NCBI GenBank assembly: GCA_018302185.1 | Contig: JAGVZX010000001.1 | Location: 1-9,848, forward strand | Source: Candidatus Woesearchaeota archaeon | Lineage (GTDB): Archaea > Nanobdellota > Nanobdellia > Woesearchaeales > UBA10200 | Direction: 5' to 3' | Length of the DNA stretch: 9,848 bases | In this document: positions 4,863 to 9,848 of the stretch, piece after piece | Layout: the number at the start of each line of letters is the position of its first letter | Position numbering within the stretch: the stretch's first letter is position 1 | Translations under genes and position numbers: made by a program | The notes under the pieces: generated by a model | What the model was told of the DNA's origin: nothing | Database searches by the model: none | The model's input: the letters and a program-made list of their open reading frames with translations, nothing else

Positions 4863-6377
4863 ATGTTTTCGCAAAAAATATTCAAGGCATATGATATACG
4901 TGGAGTGTATCCTACAGAGATAAATGAGGAAGCTGCATTTAAGATAGGCTCTGCCTTAGTCAAGTTTCTGAAGTTAGGCAAGGGCAAGAGTGTCGCTGTT
5001 GGCAGAGACATGCGCACACATAGTCATGATCTCTTTGATGCGCTTGCTGCAGGCATAACAAGCTCTGGAGTTTTTGTTGTTGACATAGGCTTATGCAGCA
5101 CAGATATGCTTTATTTTGCAACTGCTAATTACAAGTACAATGCAGGCATTATGATAACTGCTTCGCATAATCCACCTCAATACAACGGCATGAAGTTTGT
5201 AAGAGAAAATGCGATCCCTATCGGAGAAGAGTCTGGTTTAAAGGAGATACAGAAGCTGGTTAATGAAGACAAACAGATAGCTGAAAAATATCAAAAATAC
5301 CTTAATGGAGAGGGTTGTAATGAGGGTAATAGCTGCGCTTGCACAAACATCACAAAGAAGAATGTAATGGATGATTTTGTAAAACATGTTTTAAGTTTTA
5401 TCGATGCAGAAAAACTGAACGACGAGGATAAAAATCCGAAATTCAGGAAGTTAAGGGTACTGGCAGATGCAGGCAACGGAATGGCAGGATTAGTTGCGCC
5501 AAAGATATTCGCTAACCTCAAATGCAAGCTCATCCCTATGTGCTTTGAGTTAGATGGAAATTTTCCTGATCATCAGCCTGACCCATTAGTGCCAGAGAAC
5601 AGGAAAAAGATAGTTGCAAGGATGAAAAAAGGCGAAGCAGACATAGGCATAGCTTTTGATGGAGATGTTGACAGGTGCTTTTTTATAGATGACAAAGGGG
5701 AGTTTGTGCCTGGCGATTTTATTACAGCATTGTTTGCAGAACATTTTCTGAAGAAGCAACAGAAAGAAGGCAATGAAGATAAAAGAGATGCAAAAAAGAA
5801 AAGTGGAGATAAGCCGACTGTCCTATATGATGTCAGAGCAAGCTGGGCAGTCAAAAATACTGTTGAGAAGAATAAAGGCAAAGCTATCATGATGAGAGTA
5901 GGCCATGCTTTCTTCAAGCAGAAGATGCGAGAGGAAAAAGCAGTATTTGGTGGAGAAGTCTCTGGGCATTATTATTTTAGGGAGAATTTCAACTGCGATT
6001 CAGGGATAATCCCTGCATTGCTGATGATTGAGATACTTTCTGATCTAGGGAAAGAAGGAAAAATTGCAAGATTGAGTGAGCTTGTGGCGAAATTTAAGGA
6101 TTATCATGTCTCTGGAGAGATAAATTCTGTAGTGGAAGATAAAGATGAAGCGATTGAGAGATTGAAAAAGAAATACGGCAAAAATAAAAGTGATGTAAAT
6201 AACTGCGCAAAAACATATTTCATCGACGGCATTTCAGTGGAATATGATGACTGGCATTTCAATGTAAGGAAGAGCAACACAGAGCCGTTGTTAAGATTGA
6301 ACCTAGAAGCCAAATCAGAGAAGATGATGAAGGAGAAGGTAGAGGAAGTGTTAGGTATAATAAAAAATCGATCTTAA
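4863..6377 (+). CDS. manB: Phosphomannomutase/phosphoglucomutase (alpha-D-phosphohexomutase)
   Basis: The enzyme moves phosphate between C6 and C1 of a hexose, for example mannose-6-P to mannose-1-P. The 504-aa protein has all four landmarks of the family: KAYDIRGVYP at 8-17, the phosphoserine loop TASHNPPQYNGMK with Ser101, the metal loop DGDVDR at 266-271, the sugar-binding GEVSGH at 364-369, and the phosphate-binding RKSNTEPLLRLN at 469-480. It is longer than many bacterial homologues because of charged or polar loop insertions: about 149-164, containing C-x5-CAC, about 298-317, rich in Lys/Glu/Asp, and about 437-449. ATG 4863 is chosen over an upstream in-frame codon because the family begins just before KAYDIRG. 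The gene lies one base after the protease stop, so it is probably cotranscribed. With the nucleotidyltransferase at 3389-4192 it could supply GDP-mannose or another activated hexose for glycans. Confidence 0.94.
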   Translation: MFSQKIFKAYDIRGVYPTEINEEAAFKIGSALVKFLKLGKGKSVAVGRDMRTHSHDLFDALAAGITSSGVFVVDIGLCSTDMLYFATANYKYNAGIMITASHNPPQYNGMKFVRENAIPIGEESGLKEIQKLVNEDKQIAEKYQKYLNGEGCNEGNSCACTNITKKNVMDDFVKHVLSFIDAEKLNDEDKNPKFRKLRVLADAGNGMAGLVAPKIFANLKCKLIPMCFELDGNFPDHQPDPLVPENRKKIVARMKKGEADIGIAFDGDVDRCFFIDDKGEFVPGDFITALFAEHFLKKQQKEGNEDKRDAKKKSGDKPTVLYDVRASWAVKNTVEKNKGKAIMMRVGHAFFKQKMREEKAVFGGEVSGHYYFRENFNCDSGIIPALLMIEILSDLGKEGKIARLSELVAKFKDYHVSGEINSVVEDKDEAIERLKKKYGKNKSDVNNCAKTYFIDGISVEYDDWHFNVRKSNTEPLLRLNLEAKSEKMMKEKVEEVLGIIKNRS

Positions 6378-6390
6378 TAATTTTTCTCCT
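6378..6390 (+). terminator. Short T-tract after the phosphohexomutase gene
   Basis: TAATTTTTCTCCT follows the TAA immediately and gives one T5 tract. It lies in the 20-base gap before the convergent gene and may end the sugar-mutase transcript. Confidence 0.35.
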
Positions 6391-6397
6391 TATTACT

Positions 6398-7537
6398 TCA
6401 TTTAGGAGTATAATTTAATTTTACCTTGTGCGGCTCATATCTAGGATCATTTGTTGTTGCACCAAGTGAATCTAAAAATGATTCAGGGGTAATTCCTGCT
6501 TTTTCCAATAAGCGTATTGTCTTGTTTCTAGCTTTCGCTATAGTATCAAAGTCTACTTGACCTGAATAATGCGGTAAATCTTGAAATATAAGTTTAGCAT
6601 CCCTATATTCTGTGTGGGTTAAAAAACCTTTTACATCTAGGCAATGAGTGATGAAATCGGGGTCAAATGTGACAACTCTGCCATCATAACCAACAACATA
6701 GTGTTCAAGCTGCCTGTCAACAACATCCATCAGACCCAATGAATGCAATATCCCAAGATGTACCCCTATCGCATCCAATGATGCATGGCTGTCACGCATA
6801 GAAGGAAGATGCTCTCTAAGATACCAAAGATTTTTTGTATCTGCATCTAATACTTTTATCTTTGGAGTTATCCTGCCGATTCCTGCACCTGTTAATTCTT
6901 CAGATGCTGCAAACTTTCCATATAGCTCTTCCAATACTGCCAATAACAACGGTTCAGGTATAAGCCTTACCTTTTCCTTAGCCCCATTAACATCAGAAAT
7001 AGGCTGCTTATTGCCTGAAATCAATGCGTTATACCATGCGGTATCAAGCCTATCGCCTCCTGCACCTGATTTAAGAGGAGAAAAAGCAGACCTCACAATA
7101 GAGCCCATACCATTATCTATACCATAAACCCTTGATTCTCTCAAGACTAATTGATGGCCATTGTTGCCTTCTAAGTGTATTATGTTAGGAAATTTATATA
7201 ATGCTTTAGTCCTAAAATTAGTTCTTGACTTGACATTATAAGTTACAACATCGCCATTAAGATATCTGACTTCAGCTTTCAGCTTAGGCAAAGATCTTTC
7301 TTTCCATTCTTTTTTTATTGCACTCGCTCTTTGCTGATACCTTTCATCATTCTCAGAATCTGCTTCACGTGCTAAGCTATATCTTTTGCTTTTTACTTTA
7401 GATTCATGTGTATCATGATTCAATCGGATCAAAGGCTCTAATCCAGAATAGAGTAAGCTAAATACATCACGAGGATGAACCGCTTTCCCATCTGCCTTAA
7501 ATGTTACCTCTACAATCCTGTCTAATCCGTTTGCCAT
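6398..7537 (-). CDS. 379-aa protein of unknown function, possibly kinase-like
   Basis: I cannot assign a known family. The protein is soluble, with no signal peptide or membrane helix. The N-terminal third is polar and charged (about 42-85), then beta-rich (AEVRYLNGDVVTYNV at 88-102). The C-terminal half has a helix with VLEELYGKFA (201-210), a strand pair ITPKIKVLDADTKNLWYL (223-240) resembling a kinase hinge region, and LGILHSLGLM at 261-270. DRQLEH follows at 274-279, and VTFDPDF at 289-295. This order recalls the catalytic loop and metal loop of the protein-kinase-like fold, especially the DRHxxN and DFG of PI3K-type enzymes, with His279 in place of Asn and DPD in place of DFG. This is inference: no glycine-rich loop or clear ATP-binding lysine was found. 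ATG 7537 lies 27 bases from a TATA box. The gene is divergent from the SSB gene and convergent with the mutase. Confidence 0.7.
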   Translation of the reverse strand: MANGLDRIVEVTFKADGKAVHPRDVFSLLYSGLEPLIRLNHDTHESKVKSKRYSLAREADSENDERYQQRASAIKKEWKERSLPKLKAEVRYLNGDVVTYNVKSRTNFRTKALYKFPNIIHLEGNNGHQLVLRESRVYGIDNGMGSIVRSAFSPLKSGAGGDRLDTAWYNALISGNKQPISDVNGAKEKVRLIPEPLLLAVLEELYGKFAASEELTGAGIGRITPKIKVLDADTKNLWYLREHLPSMRDSHASLDAIGVHLGILHSLGLMDVVDRQLEHYVVGYDGRVVTFDPDFITHCLDVKGFLTHTEYRDAKLIFQDLPHYSGQVDFDTIAKARNKTIRLLEKAGITPESFLDSLGATTNDPRYEPHKVKLNYTPK

Positions 7538-7549
7538 ACTCCAATAAGG

Positions 7550-7564
7550 TATAGTAATACTATA
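7550..7564. promoter_or_regulatory. 15-base palindrome overlapping the promoter of the 379-aa gene
   Basis: TATAGTA-A-TACTATA is a perfect inverted repeat of seven pairs around one base. It overlaps the first half of the TATA box at 7561-7568 and occupies about -13 to -27 from the ATG at 7537. A protein bound here would block promoter access. A chance AT-rich palindrome cannot be excluded. Confidence 0.5.
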
Positions 7565-7568
7565 TAAA
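7561..7568 (-). promoter_or_regulatory. TATA box of the 379-aa gene
   Basis: The minus strand reads TTTATATA, centred 27-28 bases before ATG 7537, consistent with a leaderless transcript. Confidence 0.65.
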
Positions 7569-7584
7569 CCTTTCTATTTTATAC

Positions 7585-7596
7585 CACTTTAAAGTG
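7585..7596. promoter_or_regulatory. 12-base perfect palindrome between divergent promoters
   Basis: CACTTTAAAGTG is a perfect palindrome. Two more pairs outside one mismatch widen it to 7582-7599. It lies between the TATA box of the 379-aa gene (7561-7568) and that of the SSB gene (7648-7655), so it could act on either. It differs in sequence from the palindrome at 7550-7564. Confidence 0.45.
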
Positions 7597-7647
7597 ATAA
7601 ATAATAAGAGTATAAACAGTTAAAACTTTACCAAAAAATCCGTCAAA

Positions 7648-7655
7648 TATATATA
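7648..7655 (+). promoter_or_regulatory. TATA box of the SSB gene
   Basis: TATATATA is centred 28-29 bases before ATG 7680 and fits a leaderless transcript. Confidence 0.65.
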
Positions 7656-7679
7656 AGACTAGCCACATTTTCACTGAAT

Positions 7680-8093
7680 ATGGCAGTCAAAGACTTACAA
7701 CCAAGGCAAGGAAAAGTAGATATTACATTAGATATAGTCGAAAAAGGAGAGATTAGAAGCTTCAATAAGTTCGGCAAGGAAGGCAGTGTCTGCAATGCAA
7801 CAGGAAGAGATGACACTGGCACAATAAAAGTCAGCCTGTGGAATGATGAGATTACCAAGGTAAATGTAGGGGATAAGATAAAGATCACAAATGGCTATGT
7901 CAATGAATGGCAGGGAGAATTGCAGTTAAGCGCAGGAAAGTTCGGTAAGCTTGAGATTGTTGGCAAAGCAGCTGAGATTGCAGACATGCCAAAAAAAGAA
8001 GAAGATGCTCCACTGCAGGAAAATACAATTCCTGAAGATGAAGACCTTGACAGCATAGATTACGCTGAAGAAGTTGTTGAAGAAGATATGTAA
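7680..8093 (+). CDS. Single-stranded DNA-binding protein, OB-fold (SOSS-B/hSSB1-like)
   Basis: This 137-aa protein is predicted to bind single-stranded nucleic acid in replication and repair. One OB-fold fills residues 1-95: VKDLQPRQGKVDITLDIVEKG at the start, then the family block DDTGTIKVSLWNDEI (44-58), VNVGDKIKITNGYVNEWQGE (61-80) and LQLSAGKFGKLEIV (81-94). Trp54, Trp77 and Phe88 sit where this family usually has base-stacking aromatics. A flexible linker leads to an acidic tail (EDEDLDSIDYAEEVVEEDM at 119-137). Acidic tails of SSBs commonly bind partner proteins, which is known for bacterial SSB and inferred here. It lacks the zinc finger and multiple OB-folds of larger archaeal RPAs. 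The gene is alone, divergent from the 379-aa gene and convergent with the folate enzyme, with 33 bases between stops. Confidence 0.88.
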   Translation: MAVKDLQPRQGKVDITLDIVEKGEIRSFNKFGKEGSVCNATGRDDTGTIKVSLWNDEITKVNVGDKIKITNGYVNEWQGELQLSAGKFGKLEIVGKAAEIADMPKKEEDAPLQENTIPEDEDLDSIDYAEEVVEEDM

Positions 8094-8126
8094 ATAATGC
8101 AAAATATTAGTTTGTTCTTGATTTTA

Positions 8127-8681
8127 TTAACAGATTATCTGTTTCTCTGTGAGGATTTTATCTACCTTAACATCATGCTCTTCTGCAGGGATTTTTTCTA
8201 CAATCTGCAGCTCAAATGCAAGCGCTATCTTTTTAGCGCAAGTTGTTTTTAACAATTTATCATAATACCCTTTACCATAACCTATCCTGTTTTTTTCCTT
8301 GTCAAAAGCTATGCCAGGAACTAAGATCAAATCTGAAGAAGCTAGCCTGTCTACACCAAATTTTTCTCCTTTTATCGGCTCCAAGATGCTGAACTTACCT
8401 ATCTGGAGGTCAGAGAAATCATTTATCTTAAAAAGCTGAAGAGAATTGCCTATCACCTTTGGCACAATGATGCTCTTTGTTTTTGTTATAAGATATTTCT
8501 TTATCAATGGATGAGTATCAACCTCATTGTTAAATGAGACATAAGTGAGGATGTTTTTTGCAGCCTTGAATTCTTGAAGCTCTTCTAGCTTTGCAATGAT
8601 GATTTCGCTTTTAGCTCGGATCTCTTTATTTGTTAAGGCTGCTCTTTTTTCCAGCAATTGGATGCGGATTTTTTGTTTCAT
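8127..8681 (-). CDS. 5-formyltetrahydrofolate cyclo-ligase
   Basis: The enzyme (5,10-methenyltetrahydrofolate synthetase) uses ATP to turn 5-formyl-THF into 5,10-methenyl-THF, returning a storage or side-product folate to the one-carbon pool. At 184 residues it has the family's normal length. The N-terminal basic helix is MKQKIRIQLLEKRAAL. VSFNNEVDT (48-56) forms part of the folate site. The signature PGIAFDKEKNRIGYGKGYYD (122-141) holds the ATP-binding loop and ends in the GYYDKLL seen across the family. FELQIVEKIPAEEHDVKVD (156-174) contributes the C-terminal active-site block. ATG 8681 is 28 bases downstream of a TATA-like TTAATTAA. No other folate gene is in the window, so a folate or modified-folate pool is implied but its source is unseen. 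A related YgfA-like protein of altered function is less likely given intact motifs. Confidence 0.93.
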   Translation of the reverse strand: MKQKIRIQLLEKRAALTNKEIRAKSEIIIAKLEELQEFKAAKNILTYVSFNNEVDTHPLIKKYLITKTKSIIVPKVIGNSLQLFKINDFSDLQIGKFSILEPIKGEKFGVDRLASSDLILVPGIAFDKEKNRIGYGKGYYDKLLKTTCAKKIALAFELQIVEKIPAEEHDVKVDKILTEKQIIC

Positions 8682-8705
8682 TGTTTCATATCTTGAGACT
8701 GTGAT

Positions 8706-8713
8706 TTAATTAA
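8706..8713 (-). promoter_or_regulatory. TATA-like box of the formyl-THF cyclo-ligase gene
   Basis: TTAATTAA is centred 28-29 bases before ATG 8681. It is a weaker TATA match than the others. Confidence 0.45.
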
Positions 8714-8760
8714 GATAAAATACCTATTACAGATGTATAAAATACTTGATTATATAAATA

Positions 8761-8768
8761 TTTATAAA
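8761..8768 (+). promoter_or_regulatory. TATA box of the Lit-like membrane protein gene
   Basis: TTTATAAA is centred 25-26 bases before ATG 8790, inside a longer A/T run from 8749. It fits a leaderless start. Confidence 0.65.
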
Positions 8769-8789
8769 GAATTGTAAGATAGTTGGTGC

Positions 8790-9491
8790 ATGAAAAAAAA
8801 TAATAGAACAAATAAGAATAAGGATTATATCATTTATGCTGTTGTAATTATCCTCATCTTAAATATACCAGTTTTACTTCTGTTAAACTCATTCAGATTT
8901 GCTGCATTTGACTTAAATTGGTATGAGCAAGAGTTTGCTAAAGTTGGAAGCTATGAGTTTGGATATCCTAAGGAGACAATTGATAGAACTGCAAGATATT
9001 TAGTTGATTATCTGAAGTATGACGACAGCAATGACCCCCCAAAGATAGAGCTTTTTGAGAATGAGGAGAATGTGCATCTGCTGGAAGTTAAGACAATTAT
9101 GCAGAAAGCATTCTTGCTTGCAGATTTAACTTTGTTTATTTTTATCGCTGGCAATCTTCTGCTTTATTTATTTTTGCGTAACTCCGATGAGAGTTATGAG
9201 TATTTTAAATACCTAGCTAGAATGTTAAGATATGGCGGGATATTTACGATTGTATTGATCGGATCTATCTTGCTGTTGTTAATGCTTGATTTCTCTTCGA
9301 CATTTACTGTGTTTCACAAGATTCTAGCATTTGGCCAATGGCAGTTCCCTTATACCAGCAACATGATAAGGATGTTTCCAGGAGAGTTCTTTTATGACAT
9401 TGGAACAAGGATATTCTTATGGACGATGATTGGAGCGATATTAATAGCAACCATTGGATGGATTGTTCTTAGAAGATTTAAGCAGAAATAA
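8790..9491 (+). CDS. Lit-like / DUF1461 (TIGR01906) integral membrane protein
   Basis: This 233-aa membrane protein fits the TIGR01906 family, whose studied Gram-positive members (Lit) move an acyl chain within lipoproteins. A basic N-terminus precedes TM1 (about 13-34). An extracytoplasmic loop follows with a YEQEF motif at 45-49, an RTARYLVDYLKY helix, and FENEENVHLLEVK (89-101, His96). TM2 is about 105-130, TM3 about 148-168, then TFTVFHKILAFGQWQFPYTSNMIRMFP, written here as segments 171-183 and 184-197 (His176), and TM4 about 207-227. His96 and His176 correspond to the two conserved histidines thought to form the Lit catalytic dyad. Family features F-H-x-I-x-F, W-x-F and FPGEFFYD are present. 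Archaeal membranes use ether-linked isoprenoids, so the reaction here cannot simply be assumed. The gene has its own TATA box and is convergent with the YdjM-like gene. Confidence 0.85.
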   Translation: MKKNNRTNKNKDYIIYAVVIILILNIPVLLLLNSFRFAAFDLNWYEQEFAKVGSYEFGYPKETIDRTARYLVDYLKYDDSNDPPKIELFENEENVHLLEVKTIMQKAFLLADLTLFIFIAGNLLLYLFLRNSDESYEYFKYLARMLRYGGIFTIVLIGSILLLLMLDFSSTFTVFHKILAFGQWQFPYTSNMIRMFPGEFFYDIGTRIFLWTMIGAILIATIGWIVLRRFKQK

Positions 9492-9557
9492 GACCAATTG
9501 TTAAGAAAAATAATTTTGGGGTTATAAATTCTGATAAATAATGCTCAATGGAAGAGC

Positions 9558-9848
9558 CTAAAAATACGCTTTTATCTTATGCTTGACTTCTTCATGCACA
9601 AGCCAGATAACCAACATTATTGCATCTAAAGGAACAGCTAGCTCATGCGGAATCAATGCCAAACAATAGTTTGCATCACTGAACGGCCAGAAAAAACTAT
9701 AACCTCCAAATGAGCAATCTAGCACAAGATGGAACATTATGCCTATTGAGATTACTAAGAAGATCAATGGCGCATGGCTATGATTTAGGTTCTTAGAGAT
9801 TCTGCTACGTCTTATAAAATGATAAACGATAAATAAAAAGAAAAATAC
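9558..9848 (-). CDS. YdjM-like membrane-bound metal-dependent hydrolase, C-terminal part
   Basis: The minus-strand frame is open to the right edge, so the N-terminus lies outside the window. No ATG occurs in the visible part, and a TTG at 9767 is not a likely start. The 96 visible residues begin with a hydrophobic segment (VFFFLFIVYHFI), then a basic stretch RRSRISKNLNHSHA, a second membrane segment LIFLVISIGIMFHLVLDC, and GGYSFFWPFS. The HLVLD-then-G-x-SFFWPFS pattern is the C-terminal signature of YdjM/DUF457 proteins, where the His and Asp (visible residues 40 and 44) help bind metal. A last membrane helix (LDAIMLVIWLVHEEV) ends in a basic tail, KHKIKAYF. The usual N-terminal H-x3-TH region is not visible. 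The family's substrate is not established. Confidence 0.75.
   Translation of the reverse strand, partial: VFFFLFIVYHFIRRSRISKNLNHSHAPLIFLVISIGIMFHLVLDCSFGGYSFFWPFSDANYCLALIPHELAVPLDAIMLVIWLVHEEVKHKIKAYF

Noticed and set aside
5573..5917. Minus-strand open frames inside the phosphohexomutase gene (also 5291-5533 and 6104-6313)
   Set aside because: They are shadows of a well-supported gene. The hydrophobic look comes from antisense reading of Lys/Glu codons.
9543..9557. GCTC/GAGC inverted repeat near the end of the YdjM-like gene
   Set aside because: It is only four pairs, partly adjoining the stop codon, and is within chance expectation.

Overview
The window is AT-rich DNA from an archaeon, with nine complete and two edge-truncated protein genes packed closely on both strands. 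The archaeal assignment rests on three things: a class I (archaeal) CCA-adding enzyme, an archaeal-type topoisomerase I tail followed by zinc ribbons, and a short OB-fold SSB of the SOSS-B/hSSB1 kind. Promoter layout agrees: nearly every gene that starts a transcript has a TATA-like box centred about 25-30 nt before its ATG, as for leaderless archaeal mRNAs. Small membrane orphans, low-complexity loops and the overall style suggest a DPANN lineage (for example Woesearchaeota or Pacearchaeota), but this is an impression and not proven here. No rRNA, tRNA, CRISPR array, insertion sequence or attachment site was recognised. No stretch over 300 bases lacks a gene.

Left part (1-2833): the 3' end of DNA topoisomerase I (+) with three zinc ribbons meets, tail to tail, a small unknown membrane protein (-). 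The start of that membrane gene is covered by two tandem dyads that look like an operator. Upstream on the same strand lies the tRNA CCA-adding enzyme (-).

Middle (2834-6377, all +): first a 71-aa cysteine-rich membrane hairpin protein with the only strong Shine-Dalgarno sequence in the window, closed by a long oligo-T terminator. Next an NDP-sugar pyrophosphorylase. Then a tightly coupled run of three genes: a 75-aa small protein, a retropepsin-like aspartic protease whose ATG overlaps its partner's stop, and a phosphomannomutase/phosphoglucomutase starting one base after the protease stop. The mutase and the pyrophosphorylase could together make an activated hexose such as GDP-mannose. The protease pair sits between them.

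Right part (6378-9848): a 379-aa orphan (-) with a faint kinase-like catalytic signature and a palindrome over its promoter. It is divergent from the SSB (+), and a second palindrome lies between the two promoters. Then 5-formyltetrahydrofolate cyclo-ligase (-), a Lit/DUF1461-type four-helix membrane protein (+), and the C-terminal part of a YdjM-like membrane hydrolase (-) running off the right edge.

Most of the window is housekeeping. The points that merit a second look are the kinase-like orphan and its palindromic promoter, the tandem operator before the membrane orphan, the coupled retropepsin module inside a sugar-activation block, the Lit homologue in an ether-lipid organism, and the cysteine-rich hairpin protein.
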